Source: Nematostella vectensis
Lineage: Eukaryota; Cnidaria; Anthozoa; Actiniaria; Edwardsiidae
Assembly: GCF_932526225.1 (NCBI RefSeq)
Contig: NC_064044.1
Coordinates: forward strand, 2,239,001 to 2,303,000
Direction: 5' to 3'
Length of the DNA stretch: 64,000 nucleotides
Below the pieces are notes generated by a model. That model searched no databases. It had not been told where the DNA came from and saw nothing but the letters and a program-made list of their open reading frames with translations. Each line of letters begins with the position of its first letter. Position 1 is the first letter of the stretch. The translations under genes and the position numbers were made by a program. Shown one piece after another: positions 22,020 to 34,691 of the stretch.

Positions 22020-24388
22020 TTAGATGAGTAATACATACTTTTCATAGTATGTTGTAGAACTCGTCTTGTTCATCCTAAATAACAATCAAAATTATGTTTG
22101 TTATTATCTTCGTGCAAAGGAATCTACAGTAGTTTTTTAATCAGATAATTGTTTTTCCTTCAACACTCCCCTGTTATTTCAACAGCTCTCTCTTGAGTTT
22201 GCTTGTCTCAGAAATAGACCTTGTTTGATAAACAAAGACATGTTACCCACTTATTCAATAATAGGTAACAACTGCAATATTGTACTGTATGAAAAGAGTG
22301 TCCCTCCCCCTTCTAATGTTGACATCAGTAAATCTAGCAAGCTCATTTTGCTAGATGTATGATGTATACCAGGCTTGTATCCTCCAGGTCCATTTCCATA
22401 CTCCGATGGATGCCATTACGGAATTGATCCGGAGATCCGGAGAAAAATTCACGAGGGGGAGGGCCAGTCAACACTCCTCTCCCCAAAGTCAGACGGTTGT
22501 TTGGATGGTCTGTTTTTTGTTTTTGTTTTTTGTTTTTGTTTTTTTCTTCTTATTTTTTTCCAAAAACTACGCAGGAGTGAGCGGGGTTAAGCTCTACGAA
22601 AATAAAAATGAATAGAAAAAAAAAAAGAAAAAAGGGCATTGGCATGGGATCGAACCCGACCTGAAAAACAAAACGGAAACCATACATACGGATTACCCAA
22701 TCGGTATGGCAGCACAAGGCTTTTACGGAAGGCTGTAAAGAACCCGAACGCCCCAAGCACCGATATTTCCGGCGAATATGCTGTACAACACTCTTGCAAG
22801 GTATTCCGACCCGCGCATTAATGGGGAGGACAATAACCAGGATCCCAGGCCTGTAATACGGTTACGCCACGCACAGCTCGCTGAGATAGAGGGTGAAAAA
22901 ATACAGGTCTATTTGGGCGTCTTCAGTCCCTTGGGGGCTCGCTATGTCGGCGCGTGGCATCGTAACGCACGGGCGCATTGTCCTTTACCGTGTACAGGAC
23001 ATCAAACAAGCGAAGAAAGAAAAACGTTATTTTAGGAACCGTTTTTTTAATAAAAATAAATAGAAATAAATAAAGTGCGATTTGGCGATTCTATTTTTCT
23101 TTGTAGAGCTTATCAAGCTATTCACCGGCCTAAATATTCATTAAAAAACAAAAAAAAAATGCAATGAAAGACGTAAGGGGGAGAGGTTTGTAAAATCGCA
23201 TAGAATATGTACAAAATCAGCAATACTGTCTACGCTGACTAAGTATAGCTGTATTTCACTTTAACCCTTTCGTTTCTGGGAACTTTTGAGCAACATTGTA
23301 AGAAAAACAGACTGAAAAAAGAAACCTCCCCCCCTATTTCAAGTCCAACACTACCAGTTAAGCTAAGCTACCGCTGACCCAAGACGGTATGCCTTGAAGT
23401 TTCCAACAATGCACTGCGGTGCCTTTTCTTTGTAGCGACAGCACTGCTACAGCCTGTTGCTTATAACAGTTTTGCTTGTAATTTGCTTAAAAATTACAGC
23501 TTTTTCACATCTGGAGAGTGCCTTAGGACATCATGAAGTCTTTTTGGGCATAATTAATGCTGTGCTCATGGATGTTTGCACGCTGAGGTTGATTCAATGG
23601 GATAATTCCTTGTCTGGGCTTCACCAAGTGAGAAAGGAATTTTCTGGTGAATGGCCTCATACTCTCCATTGTGGGCCATCTTTGCTACCCAACCTTATTC
23701 AAAAATTGTTTTCAGGCTTATTCTGGGTTCCTTGGACCTGGAAATGTTTTGTTTGGCTTCGGGGCAAAGAGACTTATAAAAAAACTGTTATGATTCTGGG
23801 GGAGGAGATTGCCCGCCTGTCTGTCAAGGTGTTTCCAAGACTCCCATGATGCAGTGCAGGCATGCAAAATAGGCTAACAATGGTGACTCGCTTCTAATGG
23901 AGGTTCTAGCATTGATTATTGTGACTGATTGCTGTAAAATGGGACCTGACGGAGCGCAATAAAGGTATCTATTGGTGACTTGATCTGTGTTTGCTTGTCT
24001 CTATTTGTAGTTCGGAATTTTGTGTCTTTTTTGGTAAGAAATGTTTCTAAGTTAAAGCATTTTATTACGAATTGCTTGTTGATATTTTGACAAAAGAGTC
24101 AATTCTATTACATTGCTTAGATGCGCTTTTGCAGGTCGTCTATGCCTTGGATGAATCTATGAGTATCCGGGTCTGGTGATGTTTAGTTTGCATTTTTGAC
24201 GTTTTGGAGTTGGGCCTATATTTTACAGGCGTCTCAGGGCGTTATGGCAATGAAAGACTTAAAGGGACAGCGTCATGGTACTGCGCATGTCAGTGTTTAT
24301 TGTAGGCTTTTAATCGCCTACAAATAGTTGAACTTTTTAAAAGCTGTCAATACCTTGTTAAAATAATATGCAATATTTTATTGAAAGC
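22020..24388. repeat. Long interspersed segment, copy 2 (2,369 bp)
   Basis: It has the same junctions as copy 1, with AAT shared at 22017-22019 and 24389-24391. It belongs to subfamily II with copy 3. Markers are TCTTGTTCATCC near 22065, CGAACGCC near 22745, AATATTCATT near 23134, nine A's before TGCAATG, GACAGCAC near 23437, AATTCCTTG near 23603, GTGAATGG near 23647 and a seven-A run near 23777. A private change is GTTATTTTAGG near 23026, which alters the end of the 85-codon frame (22778-23035). It carries the B-box match (22646-22656), the terminal-exon-like frame (about 23436-23849) and AATAAA at 23958. Again no transposition gene is seen. Confidence 0.95.
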
Positions 24389-26242
24389 AATATTTTATAG
24401 AAACTATGTTTATTGACAGTTTGTGGTCATTTTCTTTGAATTTAAGTCCCCCACATGTACCAAAAGCTCATAAGTCAGTATTAGAGTTTACTAAATTTCA
24501 TTGTGTCAGGTTCAGAGAGCTATTGAAAGCACTTACCATGGCACTGCCCCTTTAAATAGCTGTAAAAAAAAAAAAGAAGAGAAAATAGCTGGAGGGGGTC
24601 TCTGTTGGTTTTCTTTTAGTTTTAGTTTTCTTTTATTATTATTTTTTTCTGGGGTGGGGGGGTGGGGGAAGGAGGAATTCAGCTTAAAATTGCCCGTGGT
24701 CAATTCAACCAACTAAGCAACTAGTACAAAAGATGTTGGTTTTGCAGTCTTTTATTCAATACTTTCAAGGTTATCATGCAATTCTGTAGTTTGACTGGAA
24801 ATATATACTTTTTTTCTATTCATTTACAGTTCTATATGTACAGTGTGACCATAGTCATGATTACAATTATTTATAATAATTTTTACCCACTAACAGAAAC
24901 CAACTTGACTGCAAAACACTCACTGTAAAGCATAAGATATTAGGCATTTCTTTCATGTGGCTGTGAGGTTGACCTGTCAACATCTACAGGGGCCACACTC
25001 ACCTCGGAATCATAGGGGTCCATAAAAGCAAGGTGTCGCAGAACCTTTCCCTGCCCTCCTTACCCTCTTTCATCAGGAACACCTGTGCAGCCGACACCCT
25101 TAGGTGGATGGGGTGCACAGGTGCTTTGGGTGTGGCCCTGAAGATGGCACAGTGACCACAAGATGTACCAGAATGAAATTGTGTATACTGTAAAAACATG
25201 TGAGTAGAAAACAGTCAATAGCCATGGAGTTTTTAGTGTGTTGTACATGTTATACATGTTTTAGGATTTACCTAATTACTTACAGTATTTTTTTAAATAG
25301 AATTTTTTACTTGTATAATATTTTATAGAAACTATGTTTATTGACAGTTTGTGGTCATTTTCTTTGAATTTAAGTCCCCCACATGTACCAAAAGCTCATA
25401 AGTCAGTATTAGAGTTTACTAAATTTCATTGTGTCAGGTTCAGAGAGCTATTGAAAGCACTTACCATGGCACTGCCCCTTTAAAGTGCTGTAAAAAAAAA
25501 GAAGAGAAAATAGCTGGAGGGGGTCTCTGTTGATTTTCTTTTAGTTTTAGTTTTCTTTTATTATTATTTTTTTTCTGGGGTGGGGGGGTGGGGGAAGGAG
25601 GAATTCAGCTTAAAATTGCCCGTGGTCAATTCAACCAACTAAGCAACTAGTACAAAAGATGTTGGTTTTGCAGTCTTTGATTCAATACTTTCAAGGTTAT
25701 CATGCAATTCTGTAGTTTGACTGGAAATATATACTTTTTTTCTATTCATTTACAGTTCTATATGTACAGTGTGACCATAGTCATGATTACAATTATTTAT
25801 AATAATTTTTACCCACTAACAGAAACCAACTTGACTGCAAAACACTCACTGTAAAGCATAAGATATTAGGCATTTCTTTCATGTGGCTGTGAGGTTGACC
25901 TGTCAACATCTACAGGGGCCACACTCCCCTCGGAATCATATGGGTCCATAAAAGCAAGGTGTCGCAGAACCTTTCCCTGCCCTCCTTACCCTCTTTCATC
26001 AGGAACACCTGTGCAGCCGACACCCTTAGGTGGATGGGGTGCACAGGTGCTTTGGGTGTGGCCCTGAAGATGGCACAGTGACCACAAGATGTACCAGAAT
26101 GAAATTGTATATACTGTAAAAACATGTGAGTAGAAAACAGTCAATAGCCATGGAGTTTTTAGTGTGTTGTACATGTCATACATGTTTTAGGATTTACCTA
26201 ATTACTTACAGTATTTTTTTAAATAGAATTTTTTACTTGTAT
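24389..26242. repeat. Tandem array block 3: two monomers
   Basis: Monomers start at 24389 (928 bp, with a twelve-A run, the longest seen) and 25317 (926 bp). The second repeats the private variants of the monomer at 21091: AAAGTGCTG, TTTGATTCAAT, CATATGGGTCC and ACATGTCATACATG. Both monomers have only seven T's before AAATAG near the right end. The donor of exon-like interval A is destroyed in the second monomer (see 25929-26063). No conventional gene is present. Confidence 0.97.
25929..26063 (-). other. Exon-like interval A with destroyed splice donor
   Basis: An A-to-C change at 25927 turns the minus-strand donor GTGAGT into GGGAGT. The open frame now reads through five more codons (GVWPL) before stopping. 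The copy also has the P-to-H change (CATATGGGTCC, about 25939). It is the only copy I found with a broken donor, which makes it a natural internal control if the array is transcribed and spliced. Confidence 0.3.
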
Positions 26243-26245
26243 AAT

Positions 26246-28614
26246 TTAGATGAGTAATACATACTTTTCATAGTATGTTGTAGAACTCGTCTTGTTCATC
26301 CTAAATAACAATCAAAATTATGTTTGTTATTATCTTCGTGCAAAGGAATCTACAGTAGTTTTTTAATCAGATAATTGTTTTTCCTTCAACACTCCCCTGT
26401 TATTTCAACAGCTCTCTCTTGAGTTTGCTTGTCTCAGAAATAGACCTTGTTTGATAAACAAAGACATGTTACCCACTTATTCAATAATAGGTAACAACTG
26501 CAATATTGTACTGTATGAAAAGAGTGTCCCTCCCCCTTCTAATGTTGACATCAGTAAATCTAGCAAGCTCATTTTGCTAGATGTATGATGTATACCAGGC
26601 TTGTATCCTCCAGGTCCATTTCCATACTCCGATGGATGCCATTACGGAATTGATCCGGAGATCCGGAGAAAAATTCACGAGGGGGAGGGCCAGTCAACAC
26701 TCCTCTCCCCAAAGTCAGACGGTTGTTTGGATGGTCTGTTTTTTGTTTTTGTTTTTTGTTTTTGTTTTTTTCTTCTTATTTTTTTCCAAAAACTACGCAG
26801 GAGTGAGCGGGGTTAAGCTCTACGAAAATAAAAATGAATAGAAAAAAAAAAAGAAAAAAGGGCATTGGCATGGGATCGAACCCGACCTGAAAAACAAAAC
26901 GGAAACCATACATACGGATTACCCAATCGGCATGGCAGCACAAGGCTTTTACGGAAGGCTGTAAAGAACCCGAACGCCCCAAGCACCGATATTTCCGGCG
27001 AATATGCTGTACAACACTCTTGCAAGGTATTCCGACCCGCGCATTAATGGGGAGGACAATAACCAGGATCCCAGGCCTGTAATACGGTTACGCCACGCAC
27101 AGCTCGCTGAGATAGAGGGTGAAAAAATACAGGTCTATTTGGGCGTCTTCAGTCCCTTGGGGGCTCGCTATGTCGGCGCGTGGCATCGTAACGCACGGGC
27201 GCATTGTCCTTTACCGTGTACAGGACATCAAACAAGCGAAGAAAGAAAAACGTTTTTTTAGGAACCGTTTTTTTAATAAAAATAAATAGAAATAAATAAA
27301 GTGCGATTTGGCGATTCTATTTTTCTTTGTAGAGCTTATCAAGCTATTCACCGGCCTAAATATTCATTAAAAAACAAAAAAAAAATGCAATGAAAGACGT
27401 AAGGGGGAGAGGTTTGTAAAATCGCATAGAATATGTACAAAATCAGCAATACTGTCTACGCTGACTAAGTATAGCTGTATTTCACTTTAACCCTTTCGTT
27501 TCTGGGAACTTTTGAGCAACATTGTAAGAAAAACAGACTGAAAAAAGAAACCTCCCCCCCTATTTCAAGTCCAACACTACCAGTTAAGCTAAGCTACCGC
27601 TGACCCAAGACGGTATGCCTTGAAGTTTCCAACAATGCACTGCGGTGCCTTTTCTTTGTAGCGACAGCACTGCTACAGCCTGTTGCTTATAACAGTTTTG
27701 CTTGTAATTTGCTTAAAAATTACAGCTTTTTCACATCTGGAGAGTGCCTTAGGACATCATGAAGTCTTTTTGGGCATAATTAATGCTGTGCTCATGGATG
27801 TTTGCACGCTGAGGTTGATTCAATGGGATAATTCCTTGTCTGGGCTTCACCAAGTGAGAAAGGAATTTTCTGGTGAATGGCCTCATACTCTCCATTGTGG
27901 GCCATCTTTGCTACCCAACCTTATTCAAAAATTGTTTTCAGGCTTATTCTGGGTTCCTTGGACCTGGAAATGTTTTGTTTGGCTTCGGGGCAAAGAGACT
28001 TATAAAAAAACTGTTATGATTCTGGGGGAGGAGATTGCCCGCCTGTCTGTCAAGGTGTTTCCAAGACTCCCATGATGCAGTGCAGGCATGCAAAATAGGC
28101 TAACAATGGTGACTCGCTTCTAATGGAGGTTCTAGCATTGATTATTGTGACTGATTGCTGTAAAATGGGACCTGACGGAGCGCAATAAAGGTATCTATTG
28201 GTGACTTGATCTGTGTTTGCTTGTCTCTATTTGTAGTTCGGAATTTTGTGTCTTTTTTGGTAAGAAATGTTTCTAAGTTAAAGCATTTTATTACGAATTG
28301 CTTGTTGATATTTTGACAAAAGAGTCAATTCTATTACATTGCTTAGATGCGCTTTTGCAGGTCGTCTATGCCTTGGATGAATCTATGAGTATCCGGGTCT
28401 GGTGATGTTTAGTTTGCATTTTTGACGTTTTGGAGTTGGGCCTATATTTTACAGGCGTCTCAGGGCGTTATGGCAATGAAAGACTTAAAGGGACAGCGTC
28501 ATGGTACTGCGCATGTCAGTGTTTATTGTAGGCTTTTAATCGCCTACAAATAGTTGAACTTTTTAAAAGCTGTCAATACCTTGTTAAAATAATATGCAAT
28601 ATTTTATTGAAAGC
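26246..28614. repeat. Long interspersed segment, copy 3 (2,369 bp)
   Basis: This is subfamily II, sharing the copy 2 markers (TCTTGTTCATCC, CGAACGCC, AATATTCATT, GACAGCAC, AATTCCTTG, GTGAATGG, seven-A run). It differs from copy 2 at T-to-C 26931, which breaks the nested hairpin, and by the common GTTTTTTTAGG near 27252. Elements: B-box match 26872-26882, 85-codon frame 27004-27261, terminal-exon-like frame from about 27662 to 28075 and AATAAA 28184-28189. No additional gene is visible. Confidence 0.95.
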
Positions 28615-30466
28615 AATATTTTATAGAAACTATGTTTATTGACAGTTTGTGGTCATTTTCTTTGAATTTAAGTCCCCCACATGTACCAAAAGCTCATAAG
28701 TCAGTATTAGAGTTTACTAAATTTCATTGTGTCAGGTTCAGAGAGCTATTGAAAGCACTTACCATGGCACTGCCCCTTTAAATAGCTGTAAAAAAAAAGA
28801 AGAGAAAATAGCTGGAGGGGGTCTCTGTTGGTTTTCTTTTAGTTTTAGTTTTCTTTTATTATTATTTTTTTCTGGGGTGGGGGGGTGGGGGAAGGAGGAA
28901 TTCAGCTTAAAATTGCCCATGGTCAATTCAACCAACTAAGCAACTAGTACAAAAGATGTTGGTTTTGCAGTCTTTTATTCAATACTTTCAAGGTTATCAT
29001 GCAATTCTGTAGTTTGACTGGAAATATATACTTTTTTTCTATTCATTTACAGTTCTATATGTACAGTGTGACCATAGTCATGATTACAATTATTTATAAT
29101 AATTTTTACCCACTAACAGAAACCAACTTGACTGCAAAACACTCACTGTAAAGCATAAGATATTAGGCATTTCTTTCATGTGGCTGTGAGGTTGACCTGT
29201 CAACATCTACAGGGGCCACACTCACCTCGGAATCATAGGGGTCCATAAAAGCAAGGTGTCGCAGAACCTTTCCCTGCCCTCCTTACCCTCTTTGATCAGG
29301 AACACCTGTGCAGCCGACACCCTTAGGTGGATGGGGTGCACAGGTGCTTTGGGTGTGGCCCTGAAGATGGCACAGTGACCACAAGATGTACCAGAATGAA
29401 ATTGTATATACTGTAAAAACATGTGAGTAGAAAACAGTCAATAGCCATGGAGTTTTTAGTGTGTTGTACATGTTATACATGTTTTAGGATTTACCTAATT
29501 ACTTACAGTATTTTTTTTAAATAGAATTTTTTACTTGTATAATATTTTATAGAAACTATGTTTATTGACAGTTTGTGGTCATTTTCTTTGAATTTAAGTC
29601 CCCCACATGTACCAAAAGCTCATAAGTCAGTATTAGAGTTTACTAAATTTCATTGTGTCAGGTTCAGAGAGCTATTGAAAGCACTTACCATGGTACTGCC
29701 CCTTTAAATAGCTGTAAAAAAAAGAAGAGAAAATAGCTGGAGGGGGTCTCTGTTGTTTTTGTTTTAATTTTAGTTTTCTTTTATTATTATTTTTTTCTGG
29801 GGTGGGGGGGTGGGGGAAGGAGGAATTCAGCTTAAAATTGCCCGTGGTCAATTCAACCAACTAAGCAACTAGTACAAAAGATGTTGGTTTTGCAGTCTTT
29901 TATTCAATACTTTCAAGGTTATCATGCAATTCTGTAGTTTGACTGGAAATATATACTTTTTTTCTATTCATTTACAGTTCTATATGTACAGTGTGACCAT
30001 AGTCATGATTACAATTATTTATAATAATTTTTACCCACTAACAGAAACCAACTTGACTGCAAAACACTCACTGTAAAGCATAAGATATTAGGCATTTCTT
30101 TCATGTGGCTGTGAGGTTGACCTGTCAACATCTACAGGGGCCACACTCACCTCGGAATCATAGGGGTCCATAAAAGCAAGGTGTCGCAGAACCTTTCCCT
30201 GCCCTCCTTACCCTCTTTCATCAGGAACACCTGTGCAGCCGACACCCTTAGGTGGATGGGGTGCACAGGTGCTTTGGGTGTGGCCCTGAAGATGGCACAG
30301 TGACCACAAGATGTACCAGAATGAAATTGTATATACTGTAAAAACATGTGAGTAGAAAACAGTCAATAGCCATGGAGTTTTTTGTGTGTTGTACATGTTA
30401 TACATGTTTTAGGATTTACCTAATTACTTACAGTATTTTTTTTTAAATAGAATTTTTTACTTGTAT
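28615..30466. repeat. Tandem array block 4: two monomers
   Basis: Monomers start at 28615 (B-type, GATCAGG variant giving I in the exon-like frame) and 29541 (A-type, 926 bp). The second has GGTACTGCC, GTTTTAATTTT and GTTTTTTGTGTG, the haplotype that recurs left of long segments 4, 5 and 6. The GTTTTTTGTGTG change introduces TQKT for TLKT in the 65-codon minus-strand frame. No conventional gene is present. Confidence 0.97.
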
Positions 30467-30469
30467 AAT

Positions 30470-32836
30470 TTAGATGAGTAATACATACTTTTCATAGTAT
30501 GTTGTAGAACTCGTCTCGTTCCTCCTAAATAACAATCAAAATTATGTTTGTTATTATCTTCGTGCAAAGGAATCTACAGTAGTTTTTTAATCAGATAATT
30601 GTTTTTCCTTCAACACTCCCCTGTTATTTCAACAGCTCTCTCTTGAGTTTGCTTGTCTCAGAAATAGACCTTGTTTGATAAACAAAGACATGTTACCCAC
30701 TTATTCAATAATAGGTAACAACTGCAATATTGTACTGTATGAAAAGAGTGTCCCTCCCCCTTCTAATGTTGACATCAGTAAATCTAGCAAGCTCATTTTG
30801 CTAGATGTATGATGTATACCAGGCTTGTATCCTCCAGGTCCATTTCCATACTCCGATGGATGCCATTACGGAATTGATCCGGAGATCCGGAGAAAAATTC
30901 ACGAGGGGGAGGGCCAGTCAACACTCCTCTCCCCAAAGTCAGACGGTTGTTTGGATGGTCTGTTTTTTGTTTTTGTTTTTTGTTTTTGTTTTTTTCTTCT
31001 TATTTTTTTCCAAAAACTACGCAGGAGTGAGCGGGGTTAAGCTCTACGAAAATAAAAATGAATAGAAAAAAAAAAGAAAAAAGGGCATTGGCATGGGATC
31101 GAACCCGACCTGAAAAACAAAACGGAAACCATACATACGGATTACCCAATCGGTATGGCAGCACAAGGCTTTTACGGAAGGCTGTAAAGAACCCGAAGGC
31201 CCCAAGCACCGATATTTCCGGCGAATATGCTGTACAACACTCTTGCAAGGTATTCCGACCCGCGCATTAATGGGGAGGACAATAACCAGGATCCCAGGCC
31301 TGTAATACGGTTACGCCACGCACAGCTCGCTGAGATAGAGGGTGAAAAAATACAGGTCTATTTGGGCGTCTTCAGTCCCTTGGGGGCTCGCTATGTCGGC
31401 GCGTGGCATCGTAACGCACGGGCGCATTGTCCTTTACCGTGTACAGGACATCAAACAAGCGAAGAAAGAAAAACGTTTTTTTAGGAACCGTTTTTTTAAT
31501 AAAAATAAATAGAAATAAATAAAGTGCGATTTGGCGATTCTATTTTTCTTTGTAGAGCTTATCAAGCTATTCACCGGCCTAAATAATCATTAAAAAACAA
31601 AAAAAATGCAATGAAAGACGTAAGGGGGAGAGGTTTGTAAAATCGCATAGAATATGGACAAAATCAGCAATACTGTCTACGCTGACTAAGTATAGCTGTA
31701 TTTCACTTTAACCCTTTCGCTTCTGGGAACTTTTGAGCAACATTGTAAGAAAAACAGACTGAAAAAAGAAACCTCCCCCCCTATTTCAAGTCCAACACTA
31801 CCAGTTAAGCTAAGCTACCGCTGACCCAAGACGGTATGCCTTGAAGTTTCCAACAATGCACTGCGGTGCCTTTTCTTTGTAGCGACGGCACTGCTACAGC
31901 CTGTTGCTTATAACAGTTTTGCTTGTAATTTGCTTAAAAATTACAGCTTTTTCACATCTGGAGAGTGCCTTAGGACATCATGAAGTCTTTTTGGGCATAA
32001 TTAATGCTGTGCTCATGGATGTTTGCACGCTGAGGTTGATTCAATGGGATAATTTTTTGTCTGGGCTTCACCAAGTGAGAAAGGAATTTTCTGGTGAGTG
32101 GCCTCATACTCTCCATTGTGGGCCATCTTTGCTACCCAACCTTATTCAAAAATTGTTTTCAGGCTTATTCTGGGTTCCTTGGACCTGGAAATGTTTTGTT
32201 TGGCTTCGGGGCAAAGAGACTTATAAAAAAAACTGTTATGATTCTGGGGGAGGAGATTGCCCGCCTGTCTGTCAAGGTGTTTCCAAGACTCCCATGATGC
32301 AGTGCAGGCATGCAAAATAGGCTAACAATGGTGACTCGCTTCTAATGGAGGTTCTAGCATTGATTATTGTGACTGATTGCTGTAAAATGGGACCTGACGG
32401 AGCGCAATAAAGGTATCTATTGGTGACTTGATCTGTGTTTGCTTGTCTCTATTTGTAGTTCGGAATTTTGTGTCTTTTTTGGTAAGAAATGTTTCTAAGT
32501 TAAAGCATTTTATTACGAATTGCTTGTTGATATTTTGACAAAAGAGTCAATTCTATTACATTGCTTAGATGCGCTTTTGCAGGTCGTCTATGCCTTGGAT
32601 GAATCTATGAGTATCCGGGTCTGGTGATGTTTAGTTTGCATTTTTGACGTTTTGGAGTTGGGCCTATATTTTACAGGCGTCTCAGGGCGTTATGGCAATG
32701 AAAGACTTAAAGGGACAGCGTCATGGTACTGCGCATGTCAGTGTTTATTGTAGGATTTTAATCGCCTACAAATAGTTGAACTTTTTAAAAGCTGTCAATA
32801 CCTTGTTAAAATAATATGCAATATTTTATTGAAAGC
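30470..32836. repeat. Long interspersed segment, copy 4 (2,367 bp)
   Basis: This is subfamily I (TCTCGTTCCTCC, CGAAGGCC, AATAATCATT, GACGGCAC, ATTTTTTGTC, GTGAGTGG, eight-A run). With copies 5 and 6 it shares TGTAGGATTTTAATC near 32750, which weakens the 7-bp inverted repeat, and TTTCGCTTCTGG. Elements: B-box match 31095-31105, 85-codon frame 31227-31484, terminal-exon-like frame about 31883-32320 and AATAAA 32406-32411. Confidence 0.95.
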
Positions 32837-34688
32837 AATATTTTATAGAAACTATGTTTATTGACAGTTTGTGGTCATTTTCTTTGAATTTAAGTCCCCC
32901 ACATGTACCAAAAGCTCATAAGTCAGTATTAGAGTTTACTAAATTTCATTGTGTCAGGTTCAGAGAGCTATTGAAAGCACTTACCATGGCACTGCCCCTT
33001 TAAATAGCTGTAAAAAAAAAGAAGAGAAAATAGCTGGAGGGGGTCTCTGTTGGTTTTCTTTTAGTTTTAGTTTTCTTTTATTATTATTTTTTTCTGGGGT
33101 GGGGGGGTGGGGGAAGGAGGAATTCAGCTTAAAATTGCCCATGGTCAATTCAACCAACTAAGCAACTAGTACAAAAGATGTTGGTTTTGCAGTCTTTTAT
33201 TCAATACTTTCAAGGTTATCATGCAATTCTGTAGTTTGACTGGAAATATATACTTTTTTTCTATTCATTTACAGTTCTATATGTACAGTGTGACCATAGT
33301 CATGATTACAATTATTTATAATAATTTTTACCCACTAACAGAAACCAACTTGACTGCAAAACACTCACTGTAAAGCATAAGATATTAGGCATTTCTTTCA
33401 TGTGGCTGTGAGGTTGACCTGTCAACATCTACAGGGGCCACACTCACCTCGGAATCATAGGGGTCCATAAAAGCAAGGTGTCGCAGAACCTTTCCCTGCC
33501 CTCCTTACCCTCTTTGATCAGGAACACCTGTGCAGCCGACACCCTTAGGTGGATGGGGTGCACAGGTGCTTTGGGTGTGGCCCTGAAGATGGCACAGTGA
33601 CCACAAGATGTACCAGAATGAAATTGTATATACTGTAAAAACATGTGAGTAGAAAACAGTCAATAGCCATGGAGTTTTTAGTGTGTTGTACATGTTATAC
33701 ATGTTTTAGGATTTACCTAATTACTTACAGTATTTTTTTTAAATAGAATTTTTTACTTGTATAATATTTTATAGAAACTATGTTTATTGACAGTTTGTGG
33801 TCATTTTCTTTGAATTTAAGTCCCCCACATGTACCAAAAGCTCATAAGTCAGTATTAGAGTTTACTAAATTTCATTGTGTCAGGTTCAGAGAGCTATTGA
33901 AAGCACTTACCATGGTACTGCCCCTTTAAATAGCTGTAAAAAAAAGAAGAGAAAATAGCTGGAGGGGGTCTCTGTTGTTTTTGTTTTAATTTTAGTTTTC
34001 TTTTATTATTATTTTTTTCTGGGGTGGGGGGGTGGGGGAAGGAGGAATTCAGCTTAAAATTGCCCGTGGTCAATTCAACCAACTAAGCAACTAGTACAAA
34101 AGATGTTGGTTTTGCAGTCTTTTATTCAATACTTTCAAGGTTATCATGCAATTCTGTAGTTTGACTGGAAATATATACTTTTTTTCTATTCATTTACAGT
34201 TCTATATGTACAGTGTGACCATAGTCATGATTACAATTATTTATAATAATTTTTACCCACTAACAGAAACCAACTTGACTGCAAAACACTCACTGTAAAG
34301 CATAAGATATTAGGCATTTCTTTCATGTGGCTGTGAGGTTGACCTGTCAACATCTACAGGGGCCACACTCACCTCGGAATCATAGGGGTCCATAAAAGCA
34401 AGGTGTCGCAGAACCTTTCCCTGCCCTCCTTACCCTCTTTCATCAGGAACACCTGTGCAGCCGACACCCTTAGGTGGATGGGGTGCACAGGTGCTTTGGG
34501 TGTGGCCCTGAAGATGGCACAGTGACCACAAGATGTACCAGAATGAAATTGTATATACTGTAAAAACATGTGAGTAGAAAACAGTCAATAGCCATGGAGT
34601 TTTTTGTGTGTTGTACATGTTATACATGTTTTAGGATTTACCTAATTACTTACAGTATTTTTTTTTAAATAGAATTTTTTACTTGTAT
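32837..34688. repeat. Tandem array block 5: two monomers
   Basis: Monomers start at 32837 (B-type) and 33763 (A-type). By eye they match block 4 base for base, including GGTACTGCC and GTTTTTTGTGTG in the second unit. Blocks 4 and 5 are therefore products of one recent duplication of the 4.22-kb composite unit. No conventional gene is present. Confidence 0.97.
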
Positions 34689-34691
34689 AAT

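Larger units (their letters stand above)
22020..34691. repeat. Higher-order repeat: three consecutive 4.22-kb composite units
   Basis: Long segment plus two monomers repeats as 22020-26245 (4,226 bp), 26246-30469 (4,224) and 30470-34691 (4,222). The third unit and the sequence starting at 34692 appear almost identical through long segments 4 and 5 and the following monomer. Beyond that, three extra monomers precede long segment 6. The monomer immediately left of long segments 2 and 3 has one private haplotype, and the monomer left of 4, 5 and 6 has another (GTTTTTTGTGTG, GGTACTGCC, GTTTTAATTTT). Blocks containing flank plus segment were therefore copied together, as expected from unequal exchange. 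Confidence 0.9.
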
